From positions 87,868-151,867 of the forward strand of contig CAMPKC010000004.1 in the NCBI GenBank assembly GCA_946887045.1: a stretch of 64,000 bases of DNA, given 5' to 3'. The notes beneath the pieces were generated by a model, which worked only from the letters and a program-made list of their open reading frames with translations, was not told the DNA's origin and made no database searches. Source of the stretch: an uncultured Sphingobacteriaceae bacterium. GTDB taxonomy: Bacteria; Bacteroidota; Bacteroidia; Sphingobacteriales; Sphingobacteriaceae. The position numbers and the translations under genes are program-made. Positions 55,338 through 64,000 of the stretch are shown here, piece by piece. How positions within the stretch are numbered: the first letter of the stretch is position 1; each line of letters starts with the position of its first letter.

Positions 55338-55814
55338 CTAGCATACAGGAATTCCTAAAGCTAATTTATTAATAGCAGACGCCATCCGATCTACTATTAT
55401 TTCTTCCGAATTTATCGCGTAAATCCAGTTTAGGCATTCCTTTTGGGAACTTTCGGGAAGTGATTCGAAATACTTTAACGCCTCTGGTTCATCTTGCAAA
55501 CAAAGCATAAAATCATCTGGCACTGGCAACGGAGCTTCCAGAGAATACAAAGTTACTTTCACCCAATCTCCTGCGTTCTTTTTAATTGCTTTACGGATCT
55601 CAGCTTTGACAGCAATGAATAACTTACCTTTACCCAAAGGCATGAGATGAAATTGCTTCACTTCATAATCATCGATATACCCCCGAACTTTTTGCATTTC
55701 AAAATGGGTCTTTTTTCCAGCGGGTAATTCCGGAATTCGCGCAAATGTCCAGCCTCCTTTTCCCGGGAAACGTTCTAATAACAGGTTTTGATCTATTAAT
55801 GGTTCTTCTTCCAT
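55338..55814 (-). CDS. DUF1905/YdeI-OmdA family protein
   Basis: 158 residues. DUF1905 (about 18-95: FPGKGGWTFARIPELPAG ... KAEIRKAIKKNAGDWVKVTL) is followed by the YdeI/OmdA bacteriocin-resistance domain (about 105-155, YFESLPESSQKECLNWI). Such fusion proteins are common; their function is unknown. Cytoplasmic, with no signal peptide. It sits 27 bp downstream of the ABC permease gene and could share its transcript. Confidence 0.85.
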   Translation of the reverse strand: MEEEPLIDQNLLLERFPGKGGWTFARIPELPAGKKTHFEMQKVRGYIDDYEVKQFHLMPLGKGKLFIAVKAEIRKAIKKNAGDWVKVTLYSLEAPLPVPDDFMLCLQDEPEALKYFESLPESSQKECLNWIYAINSEEIIVDRMASAINKLALGIPVC

Positions 55815-55841
55815 CTTGACTAAAGCGACACTATGTTTATT

Positions 55842-58391
55842 CTAAACTCCTCTTAAAACCTCTAAAGGCGGTCGGTTTAAAATACCACGGCTATTTATCA
55901 AACCAATAATAACAGTTAACGCAGATATTAAAAAGAACAGAAGGAATAAAGGCCCAAATTGTGGATTAAAAGATGTTTTAAAGGTATATATTGCAAGCGC
56001 CCAGCTTGCGCCTAATGAAATTAAAATTCCCGTTGCTGCGGCAAATGCTCCGAGAAAAAAATATTCCAACGCAGTTATGGTAAGGATTTGTGTCTTACGC
56101 CCACCCAAAGTGCGCAGCAATACGCTCTCCTGGATTCTTTGATATTTACTGATAAGAACCGAAGCAATTAAAACAATCAACCCCGTTATAATACTGAAAG
56201 CTGCCATAAACTGGATAATAAAACCAATTTTATTGAAAATATCGTCTAACACACTTAGCACAAGAGCTAAATCAATTACGGATATATTTGGGAAGGCCTG
56301 AACCACATCTTTCTGGAAGTCGGCAGAAGCCTTACTATCCGGTACACGAGTCATTAATACATGAAACTGCGGCGCATCTTCGAGAACACCTTTAGGAAAC
56401 ACCAGTCTGAAATTTGTTTGAATGCGGTTCCAGTCTACCTCCCGAAAGCTGCTGACTACAGTTGGAATAAGGGCGCCTTGCACATTGAATGTTATTGTAT
56501 CTCCGACATCTACATGAATTTGACGGGCATACCGTTCTTCGAAAGAAACATTTACGATACCGCCTGGTGTTACATTTCCAATCCATTTCCCCTTTGTAAC
56601 GCGCTCTGAAGCCGTCAGGCTATCCCGGTAGGTAACCCGCAACTCTGAATTAAAGGCGCGACGAGAAATTTTCAGCGTGCTATCTTTTTTAACATCCGCA
56701 GCAGTAAAGCCATTTACGTCCTCGATGCGCATCGTAACAATCGGAACTTCGCTGATCACAGGCAATCCATGTTCTTTTGTAAGCTCGGCGACTTTTTCCT
56801 TTTGCTTGGTTTGAATATCGAACAAAACCATATTTGGCTGGTCTCCGCTTGCTGATACCGTTACCCGGCTCATTAAAATATCCTGAACTAAAAAAAGCGT
56901 ACTGATAAACGCTGTGCCTAAGCCGATTGAAACAATGAGAATAAGAGTTTGATTATGAGGCCTGAATAAATTAGCCAAACCTTGACGCCACAAATAACTC
57001 CATGAACCTGGAAAAAATCTGCGTACCAGCCAGACTAAGAATGCTGCAGTTGCAGTTAAAACGATAAAGGCCAGAATGACACCACCTGTAAAAAAGAATG
57101 CTTCGCGCCAGCTGTTAAGTTGCAAATAAGAAAATCCTATTACAAAGAGTAAAATCAAAAAATACACAAGCCATTTCAGCGGATCTTTAAAAAGACTGGT
57201 TTCATGGTAAGTAATGCGCAGAGTGTTTAAGGGAGAAATATTTCTGACGGAAACCAAAGGTAAAAGAGCAAATAAAACTGAGATTATCACACCAAGTAAT
57301 AATCCCTGAAAAATTGCAGACCAGGATACAACCACAGATATTTCTACCGGCAATATATCTTCTAAAACGAGGGGCAAAACCTGCTGAACTACCGTCCCTA
57401 GAATTGCACCAATAACAGAACCGATAAAACCTATTCCAACAATCTGAATAAGATAAATCATGAACGCCTGAGAAGCTTTTACCCCCATGCATCTGAGAAT
57501 TGCGATGGTGGGTAATTTTTCGCGAATATAGATGTGGATGGCACTGGCCACACCGATGCAACCCAGTAATAGTGCTACAAAACCAACGAGTGAAAGAAAG
57601 CGGGTAAGATCTTCAAATGAACGGCCGGTGTCGCGTTTTTGTCCTTCTACGGTTTGATAATCAAGATCTGCCTTCTCTAAGCGGGCTTCAATTTCTTTTA
57701 TCAATTTTGCTACGGCTCCCACATTTTTAAATTTATAAAAATATTGACTATTGATCCGGCTCCCCTTTTTCGACAAACCCGTAGGCTCAAGGTATTTGAA
57801 AGGCATATACACTACAGGTGCAACAGATGCTGAAATACCTGTTTGCCCGGGAGCTTTCTGCAGAATCCCGACAATCTCAAAAGTAATTTCACCGATTTTC
57901 AGAGAGTCGCCTACAAGTGCGTTGAACTGCAACATCAGCGTTTTATCCACAATAACGGCCTGTGATTCCCTGAATTCCTTTCCCGCCCGAACTGGAATGG
58001 TTTCCAGACTTCCGTAGTATGGAAAATTACCTTCCAGTGCTTTCACCTGAACTAAACGAGTCCCCTTACTTTTAGGAAAATAAACCATTGAAGCGAAACT
58101 TCTCTGTTGAGATCGCTCGTCACCGATCGAATCCAAGAGCTTTTGCATTTCGACCGAAATAGGTTTATTACTTGAGATTGCAAGATCTGCACCGAGCAGG
58201 CCTGCAGCCTGGGTATCAATGTCTTTTCTTAAATTATCGCCAAACGAATAAATAGCAACTAAAGCAGCAATGCCTAAAATAATGGAAGAAATGAAAAGAA
58301 ATAAACGCGAACGGCTTCGCCGGCTGTCGCGCCATGCCATTTTAAATAGCCATCCAACTTTAACAGGCATTTTATTATTAATATCAACCAT
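55842..58391 (-). CDS. ABC transporter permease, YbbP type
   Basis: 849 residues with about ten membrane helices: an N-terminal helix after a short charged start, two FtsX domains (about 265-390 and 730-845) and a periplasmic MacB-like part between. It forms a transporter with the ATPase encoded just upstream (8-bp overlap). In Escherichia the YbbA-YbbP pair is adjacent to tesA; here the TesA-like gene is divergent next door, supporting the YbbP call. Role probably lipid or lipoprotein handling. Confidence 0.9.
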   Translation of the reverse strand: MVDINNKMPVKVGWLFKMAWRDSRRSRSRLFLFISSIILGIAALVAIYSFGDNLRKDIDTQAAGLLGADLAISSNKPISVEMQKLLDSIGDERSQQRSFASMVYFPKSKGTRLVQVKALEGNFPYYGSLETIPVRAGKEFRESQAVIVDKTLMLQFNALVGDSLKIGEITFEIVGILQKAPGQTGISASVAPVVYMPFKYLEPTGLSKKGSRINSQYFYKFKNVGAVAKLIKEIEARLEKADLDYQTVEGQKRDTGRSFEDLTRFLSLVGFVALLLGCIGVASAIHIYIREKLPTIAILRCMGVKASQAFMIYLIQIVGIGFIGSVIGAILGTVVQQVLPLVLEDILPVEISVVVSWSAIFQGLLLGVIISVLFALLPLVSVRNISPLNTLRITYHETSLFKDPLKWLVYFLILLFVIGFSYLQLNSWREAFFFTGGVILAFIVLTATAAFLVWLVRRFFPGSWSYLWRQGLANLFRPHNQTLILIVSIGLGTAFISTLFLVQDILMSRVTVSASGDQPNMVLFDIQTKQKEKVAELTKEHGLPVISEVPIVTMRIEDVNGFTAADVKKDSTLKISRRAFNSELRVTYRDSLTASERVTKGKWIGNVTPGGIVNVSFEERYARQIHVDVGDTITFNVQGALIPTVVSSFREVDWNRIQTNFRLVFPKGVLEDAPQFHVLMTRVPDSKASADFQKDVVQAFPNISVIDLALVLSVLDDIFNKIGFIIQFMAAFSIITGLIVLIASVLISKYQRIQESVLLRTLGGRKTQILTITALEYFFLGAFAAATGILISLGASWALAIYTFKTSFNPQFGPLFLLFFLISALTVIIGLINSRGILNRPPLEVLRGV

Positions 58392-59076
58392 TTTTCCCTG
58401 TTAAATCATCCGCAATTATAACTCCGCCTTTAATTCTTATAATCCTCTGAGTTTTTGATGCTAGTTCCATATCATGAGTTACTACAACCAGGGTGGTGCC
58501 GGCTTCGCGGTTGAGGTCAAAAATTAACTTCACAACCTTTTCACTCGTTTCTGCGTCCAGATTCCCGGTGGGTTCGTCAGCAAATAAAATTTTCGGACTA
58601 TTTGAAAATGCCCTTGCCAGAGACACGCGCTGTTGCTCGCCTCCTGATAATTGGGATGGGTAGTGGTGACTACGATCGGATAAACCCACTTTATCGAGTA
58701 ATTCCAGAGCTCTCGGTCTAATATTTTTCTCACCCCGCAACTCCAGCGGCACCATTACATTTTCCAGTGCTGTTAACGTTGGAAGTAATTGAAAGTTCTG
58801 GAAAATAAAGCCAACATATTGATTTCGAAGCTGTGCCCTTTTATCCTCACTCAGATGATCTATTCGGATATTATTCAACTCTACCGAACCGCTTGATGAA
58901 CGGTCTAAGCCCGCGCATAAACCTAGCAAGGTTGTCTTTCCGCTACCAGAAGGTCCAACAATCGAAATTGTTGAACCTGCTTCTACAGAAAAATTTATGT
59001 TCTCTAAAACTGTTAATTTACGCCCGGCGCTTAAATATGTTTTACTAAGACTTTGAATATTTAAAATTTTCTCCAC
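58384..59076 (-). CDS. ABC transporter ATPase, YbbA type
   Basis: 230 residues. Walker A GPSGSGKTT (41-49), signature LSGGEQQR, Walker B ILFADEPTGNLD and the switch histidine (VVTHDMEL) are intact. The start is GTG at 59076. It belongs to the LolD/MacB/YbbA group and partners the overlapping permease gene. Confidence 0.92.
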   Translation of the reverse strand: MEKILNIQSLSKTYLSAGRKLTVLENINFSVEAGSTISIVGPSGSGKTTLLGLCAGLDRSSSGSVELNNIRIDHLSEDKRAQLRNQYVGFIFQNFQLLPTLTALENVMVPLELRGEKNIRPRALELLDKVGLSDRSHHYPSQLSGGEQQRVSLARAFSNSPKILFADEPTGNLDAETSEKVVKLIFDLNREAGTTLVVVTHDMELASKTQRIIRIKGGVIIADDLTGKNG

Positions 59077-59289
59077 ATTCGTAAGTTATAATGCTTTAAC
59101 AACAGCACAAAAGTTTGATTAAAAATCTTTGAAATTATTACATAAGCACAGCAATTAGACTAACCAAAGCAAAGACATGATGTTTAATAATTCAAAAAAT
59201 TAAGTTTTAATACCTAAGATAGATTAGTATAGTCGTTATTAGTAAAAACAGATGGTAGTAAGACCTTAATTTAATATAAGACTAATAGA

Positions 59290-59952
59290 ATGAAGTATAT
59301 ATTTTCGATCTTTTTAATGAGTATAATTATGACGAGTTGCAACAGTGAGAATCAGACAGAAAGCAACAGTAACAGCAAAAACCGACCGGAGACTGTAAAA
59401 AGAAAAACTATTCTATTTTTTGGAAACAGTTTGACAGCGGGTTACGGGCTCGAAGATCCTGAAGAAGCTTTCCCGGCCATAATTCAGCAAAAAATTGACT
59501 CATTAAAACTTCCGTATAAAGTAATTAATGCTGGATTAAGTGGCGAGACTACATCTGGCGGGGTAACTCGCATAAATTGGCTTTTAAAACAGCAAATAGA
59601 TATTTTCGTATTGGAATTGGGAGCAAATGACGGGTTGCGCGGACTTAAAATATCGCAAACAAAACGGAACCTTCAAAGCATATTAGACACTGTCAAAGCC
59701 CGATACCCCAACGCAAAGCGAATATTATTGGGCATGGAAGTACCACCCAATATGGGCGGAAAGTATGTATCGGATTTTCGAGTAATTTTCAGGCAGGTGG
59801 CAGAAGAGAATAATATTCCTTTTGTACCTTTTATGTTAGAAGGTGTTGCCGGAATTCCGGAATTAAACTTAAGGGACGGAATTCATCCAACGGGCGAAGG
59901 TTATAAAATCGTAGCCGAGAATGTTTGGGAGGTTTTGAAAAAAGAATTATAA
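59290..59952 (+). CDS. SGNH-type esterase/lysophospholipase (TesA-like lipoprotein)
   Basis: 220 residues with a lipobox (MTSC, C17). The SGNH blocks are visible: GNSLTAGYG (S47), GLSGETTSGG, GAND, and DGIHP near the end. It resembles TesA/arylesterase of Gram-negative bacteria and hydrolyses acyl esters. It is divergent from the YbbA/YbbP-like transporter genes, the same association as in proteobacteria, although as a predicted lipoprotein it is unusual for TesA. Confidence 0.9.
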   Translation: MKYIFSIFLMSIIMTSCNSENQTESNSNSKNRPETVKRKTILFFGNSLTAGYGLEDPEEAFPAIIQQKIDSLKLPYKVINAGLSGETTSGGVTRINWLLKQQIDIFVLELGANDGLRGLKISQTKRNLQSILDTVKARYPNAKRILLGMEVPPNMGGKYVSDFRVIFRQVAEENNIPFVPFMLEGVAGIPELNLRDGIHPTGEGYKIVAENVWEVLKKEL

Positions 59953-59964
59953 ACATTTGAAAAA

Positions 59965-60003
59965 AAAGAGATCTTCGGCTACTCGCGTTTCATAAATCTC
60001 TTT
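59965..60003. terminator. Weak hairpin between convergent genes
   Basis: aaagagat (59965-59972) and atctcttt (59996-60003) pair perfectly but across a 23-nt loop. It lies between the stops of the esterase and mqo genes. Confidence 0.35.
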
Positions 60004-60017
60004 CCTTGATTTATAAT

Positions 60018-61532
60018 CTATTGAACATATTCCGGAGCACTTAGTCCCAGAACCTCAGTAGTCCGGCTTCGAATTTCATCTAACAATTCCTTTTCATGTC
60101 CAAGAGATCTTCCATAAGATGGAATCATCAATTTGAGTTTATTTTGCCATTCTTCCGATTGGACTCGCTCTTTAAAACATAAGTTCAGCAAATTAAGCAT
60201 GATCGATACCGCGGTTGAGGCACCCGGCGAAGCACCCAATAATGCGGCAATCGAACCCTCTTTAGCACTAACCACTTCCGTTCCGAACTCGAGTATCCCG
60301 CCTTCCACAGGGTCTTTTTTAATAACCTGCACACGCTGGCCCGCAATTTCAAGTTCCCAATCCTCAAGCCTCGCATGAGGAACGAATTCACGTAAGGCTT
60401 CAAGCCGGTCCTCTGGCGACTGCCGTACCTGATCTATTAAATACTTTGTCAGAGACATATTCTTCATACCCGCAGCAAGCATAGGAACAAGGTTGGTAAC
60501 TTTGATAGATAAAGGCAGATCGAGTACAGAGCCATTTTTCAGGAACTTGGTTGTAAATCCAGCATAGGGACCAAACAGAAGTTCTTGTTTTTCTTTGATA
60601 ATCCGGGTGTCTAAATGTGGAACAGACATAGGCGGCGAACCTATCGGAGCCTTTCCATACACTTTAGCATAATGCTTCGCTACAATTTCCGGATTGGTAC
60701 ATCGCAGCCATTGCCCGCTTACCGGAAATCCACCGAATCCTTTCCCTTCCGGGATGCCGGACTTTAATAACAATGGCAAAGACCCTCCCCCGGCCCCTAT
60801 GAACACAAAGCTTGCCTTTACTTTTCGCTTTTCTCCGCTCTCTAATTCCTTCACTTTAACATCCCAATAAGAATCTTTTTGCTTCAAATCACGAACTTCA
60901 TGATTAAAATTCAAGGTCACTCCGGGCAAGGCTTTCAGATAATTAAACATGCAACGGGTCAGAGTACCAAAATTCACATCGGTACCAATATCCATACGAG
61001 TGGCCGCCATTTTTTCAGACGCATCTCGCCCCTGCATAATAAGAGGCATCCATTCACTCAACCGACTTTCATCCTCAGAGTACTCCATGCCATGAAATAG
61101 ATGACAACTCTGCAAGGCATCGAAACGCTTTCGCAAAAAATTGACATTTTTACCTCCCCAAACAAAGCTTATATGTGGGATCTGCTTTATCCATGTATCG
61201 GGAAGCATAATCTTTTTATTTTGAACAAGGTATGCCCAAAATTGCTTCGACACTTCGAAAGACTCAGCAATTTTGACCGCCTTGTCAATATTTACAGAAC
61301 CATCCTCCAGCTCAGGAGTATAATTTAATTCACAAAAAGCAGAGTGTCCCGTGCCGGCGTTGTTCCAGGCGTCCGAACTTTCTGCCGCAGCAACGTCCAT
61401 ACGTTCAAAAATCTCTAACGTTATATTAGGATCAAGCTCTTTCAGTAAAACGCCGAGCGTCGCACTCATTATTCCCGCACCAATTAATACTACCTGGGGT
61501 TTCTTCTCCTTAACTTTATGTTTCTTCGTCAT
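60018..61532 (-). CDS. mqo: Malate:quinone oxidoreductase
   Basis: 504 residues from the ATG at 61532; the frame opens three codons earlier at a TTG. FAD-binding VVLIGAGIMSATLG near the N-terminus and the Mqo blocks NNAGTGHSAFCELNYTP, WGGKNVNFLRKRF and FGPYAGFTTKFLKNGS are clear. A peripheral membrane flavoenzyme that oxidises malate to oxaloacetate and passes electrons to quinone in the TCA cycle. Confidence 0.96.
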   Translation of the reverse strand: MTKKHKVKEKKPQVVLIGAGIMSATLGVLLKELDPNITLEIFERMDVAAAESSDAWNNAGTGHSAFCELNYTPELEDGSVNIDKAVKIAESFEVSKQFWAYLVQNKKIMLPDTWIKQIPHISFVWGGKNVNFLRKRFDALQSCHLFHGMEYSEDESRLSEWMPLIMQGRDASEKMAATRMDIGTDVNFGTLTRCMFNYLKALPGVTLNFNHEVRDLKQKDSYWDVKVKELESGEKRKVKASFVFIGAGGGSLPLLLKSGIPEGKGFGGFPVSGQWLRCTNPEIVAKHYAKVYGKAPIGSPPMSVPHLDTRIIKEKQELLFGPYAGFTTKFLKNGSVLDLPLSIKVTNLVPMLAAGMKNMSLTKYLIDQVRQSPEDRLEALREFVPHARLEDWELEIAGQRVQVIKKDPVEGGILEFGTEVVSAKEGSIAALLGASPGASTAVSIMLNLLNLCFKERVQSEEWQNKLKLMIPSYGRSLGHEKELLDEIRSRTTEVLGLSAPEYVQ

Positions 61533-61651
61533 ACTTTGCAATGTTCGGTCACAGATATATTGAATAAGAAAAATTTGTTTAAAGTGTTTTTCACGGCTGA
61601 GTATCCTGGCAGCTTTAATTTTTTTTCGGATAGGCTGATAAAGAAATACCC

Positions 61652-62080
61652 CTATTGAGATCTCTTATTGTTTCGGGCTTCCGCTTCATCATCCAGAATT
61701 TTCTGCTGCTCGACTTGAGTTATAATCTTCCCCTTTTTCAGATCAGTTCTGATAAGAGCATATAAACTCATATAAATATTCGCTATCCAAACCAAAGAGA
61801 AACCTGCAATAAAATAGCCTCTCCAATCCGAAAAAAGAAAATGAAACTTCGTTATGATAAGGAAAAACGCAACCACATAATGACTAAAGCAATACTCGCA
61901 AGTAAACAAATAAAAGAACTTTCTTTTAAGCGTACTTCTGCAATCTTGCGAGCGGCGGATACAGTATTCCCTTGGTTCTCTGAACACTTCTTCATGCGTA
62001 ACTGTCCACGCGATGCAGGCCACTGGAATCGCGAGCATAAACAACCACGTTACTTGAATTGATAATTCCATTTTTAACAT
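61652..62080 (-). CDS. Hypothetical membrane protein with a CxxC motif
   Basis: 142 residues from the ATG at 62080; a TTG lies two codons earlier. Predicted membrane helices at about 7-24, 65-85 and 92-112. Cytoplasmic or lumenal cysteines cluster (REYCIRRSQDC, then CEYCFSHY), suggesting a metal site. The C-terminal tail is charged. No family recognised. Confidence 0.65.
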   Translation of the reverse strand: MLKMELSIQVTWLFMLAIPVACIAWTVTHEEVFREPREYCIRRSQDCRSTLKRKFFYLFTCEYCFSHYVVAFFLIITKFHFLFSDWRGYFIAGFSLVWIANIYMSLYALIRTDLKKGKIITQVEQQKILDDEAEARNNKRSQ

Positions 62081-62294
62081 AGACAACAGGGATTATATTA
62101 TTGTTTTAACATCCAATTCACCGGCAATGCGAATTCATATGCCCTTCCGGGATTTTTAATATGAAGCACAAGATTTAAGAAACGCCTATTTTTTTTGTCC
62201 TAATGGAACATGTTAGCTATTAAGCTGTTGTATATGAAGACGAATAAATGTTTTTTCATCTGATAACAGTCTCTTTAATCCCATCAACTTTTAT

Positions 62295-64000
62295 ATGCCA
62301 GGACAAATAAAGATCATCCTTAAATTTATGGGAATCATTCTGGGGATACTAATTATGGTTTGGCTTGGTCTTGCAGCGTATCTCACTTATAATAAAAAAG
62401 CCTTTCTTAAAACTGTCTCTACTCAATTAAACAACAACATTAGTGGCAAGTTGACCATCGGGAGCATGGATCCTGCCCTTATTCGGGGCTTCCCCGGGGT
62501 TTCGGTTGTTCTACATGATGTTCTATTAAAAGACAGCCTTTTTGACGAACATGGCCATGATCTCTTAAAAGCAGAAGAAGTTTTTGTATCCATAAACCTC
62601 TTTTCCTTAGCGGGATCAACACCTGAAATTAAAAAAATAAGTATAAACAATGGCGAGATTTACCTTTTTACAGACAGCCTGGGTAAAAGTAACAATACAG
62701 CGTTAAGCAGAGGAAGCAGTCATGATAAAGAGAGCAAAAAAAAGAACATAAAACGTATCGAACTTAAAAACGTGGTTTTTATACAGGATAATCGGCAGAA
62801 GAACAAGCTTTTCAATTTTGATATCCATTCACTAGCTGCAAAATTCGATTACAATAGAACAGGCTGGAAGGCTGAAATTAATACAAGAACTAAAGTCAAC
62901 TCGCTCGCATTTAACCAATCGAGAGGTAGTTTTATAAAAAACAAGGTATTTAACGCCGATCTTACGATGCATTATATTGATGCATCCGGAATTCTTTCTA
63001 TCCCCGAACAGGATGTAATGATTGGTGAAGAAAACCTTAAAATAGGCGGAAGGTTTAGATCGACCCAACAGGCCTCAGACTTCAAGCTCACCATAACCGC
63101 ACCAAAAATCAAATTTACAGATGCTACAGCTTTGCTGACGAAGAATATCTCTTCCAAACTCTCAGGATACAAACTTAAAGACCCATTCTTTGTCAAAGCA
63201 ATAATACAGGGAAGTTTAAAAAAGAAGGGGGACCCTAAGATCCATGTTTCATGGAAAGTTAAAAATAATGAGTTGACAGTACTGGGTGAAAAGATTCGAA
63301 ATTCGAGCTTCACTGGATATTTTGATAATGAATTTAAGAATGGCCGCGGATTTAATGACAGTAATTCCATAATTGGATTTACGAACTTAAAAGGCACCTA
63401 TTACGCAATACCTTTCAATGCTGACACCATCAGAGTGATCAATTTAAAAAATCCGGTACTCGAAGGGCGGTTTCAATCAGAGTTTGCGCTCGAGAAACTA
63501 AATAGTTTATCTGGTTCAGAAAGCTTTCATTTCCATAAGGGAAGAGCCCGGCTGAATATATTATACCGGGCTCCTTACAACAAGAGCAACAGTATTCAGC
63601 CCTATATAAACGGCACTTTACGACTTTCTAACGCCACATTAAATTATCATCCAAGAGACATTAATTTTTCGGCAATTAATGGTTTATTTCTGTTTAAAGG
63701 TCAGGATCTGTTTCTTAAAAACCTTCGGGCAAAAAGCGCAAACAGCACTTTTACAATGGAGGGCTCACTTATAAACTTCCTGAATTTATACTATACCGAT
63801 CCGAGAAGGATTGAGTTAGACTGGCATGTAAAGAGCCCTCAAATTAATCTGGGTGAGTTTTTGGTTTTTCTTAGCCGAAGAAAGGCTCGGAAAAAGACGA
63901 CTAGTAACAAGCCCACAGCGCGAATATTTAGTCAATTAGACCGGGTTCTCGAAGAAGCAAATGTCCATTTAGATCTGGAAGCAGGCAAACTCATTTATCG
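62295..64000 (+). CDS. AsmA-like outer-membrane biogenesis protein (partial)
   Basis: The first 568 codons of a long gene that runs off the window. ATG at 62295 gives an N-terminal helix (about 9-32, LKFMGIILGILIMVWLGLAA) and then the AsmA-type start (ISGKLTIGSMDPALIRGFPG, VVLHDVLLKDSLF). The rest is a long chain of beta strands as in AsmA/TamB relatives, which bridge the periplasm and help move lipids to the outer membrane. The C-terminal part, with any domain that would refine the family, is missing. Confidence 0.88.
   Translation, partial: MPGQIKIILKFMGIILGILIMVWLGLAAYLTYNKKAFLKTVSTQLNNNISGKLTIGSMDPALIRGFPGVSVVLHDVLLKDSLFDEHGHDLLKAEEVFVSINLFSLAGSTPEIKKISINNGEIYLFTDSLGKSNNTALSRGSSHDKESKKKNIKRIELKNVVFIQDNRQKNKLFNFDIHSLAAKFDYNRTGWKAEINTRTKVNSLAFNQSRGSFIKNKVFNADLTMHYIDASGILSIPEQDVMIGEENLKIGGRFRSTQQASDFKLTITAPKIKFTDATALLTKNISSKLSGYKLKDPFFVKAIIQGSLKKKGDPKIHVSWKVKNNELTVLGEKIRNSSFTGYFDNEFKNGRGFNDSNSIIGFTNLKGTYYAIPFNADTIRVINLKNPVLEGRFQSEFALEKLNSLSGSESFHFHKGRARLNILYRAPYNKSNSIQPYINGTLRLSNATLNYHPRDINFSAINGLFLFKGQDLFLKNLRAKSANSTFTMEGSLINFLNLYYTDPRRIELDWHVKSPQINLGEFLVFLSRRKARKKTTSNKPTARIFSQLDRVLEEANVHLDLEAGKLIY

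Overview
The window looks like chromosomal DNA of a soil or plant-associated member of the Bacteroidota, most likely Sphingobacteriaceae (Pedobacter-like). The evidence is gene content: type IX secretion/gliding genes (gldK-L-M-N, gldB, a porT-like barrel, a porW/sprE-like gene), a hybrid two-component carbohydrate sensor, an ATP synthase operon without the beta and epsilon genes, and DUF4271 and DUF6266 proteins. The genus is an inference. No rRNA gene, intact tRNA, CRISPR array, transposase or integrase was recognised.

Region 1 (1-18.9 kb) is a carbohydrate-response and degradation block. Two sensorless REC-AraC regulators lie on the minus strand; one is fused to a degenerate kinase core. 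They diverge from a complete 1369-residue hybrid two-component sensor. Two tandem lipoproteins with a sialidase-like propeller and a ricin-type lectin domain follow (best guess GH93-like exo-arabinanase), then a GH2 beta-galactosidase and a GH78 alpha-L-rhamnosidase. This set would suit pectin or arabinogalactan side chains, but no SusC/SusD pair is present. Three gene relics show repeated duplication and decay: a lectin-domain scrap at about 121-206, a sensor-propeller scrap at about 3680-3873, and a signal-peptide stub at 11971-12081.

Region 2 (18.9-24.1 kb) is accessory DNA with low coding density. It holds a cluster of hairpins, a small helix-turn-helix protein overlapping a second small gene (a pair typical of Bacteroidetes mobile elements), what looks like the last bases of a tRNA-Ser gene followed by a terminator, a truncated DUF6266 gene fused tail to tail with another gene fragment, and a 500-bp patch dense in short direct and inverted repeats.

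Region 3 (24.1-64 kb) is mostly core genome: asparaginase, TatD nuclease, NAD synthetase, porT-like and gldB genes; an aldo/keto reductase; the ATP synthase operon (atpZ-like, a small membrane protein, B, E, F, H, A, G); adenine deaminase; a porW/sprE-like gene, PBP1A and uvrC; the gldKLMN operon with hemD and a DUF4271 gene upstream; an orphan exbD; a YbbA/YbbP ABC pair divergent from a TesA-like esterase; malate:quinone oxidoreductase; and the first 568 codons of an AsmA-like protein cut by the window end. Four type IX secretion/gliding loci lie within about 24 kb (27.7-51.9 kb), so export of secreted enzymes and their regulation are encoded on the same stretch of chromosome.
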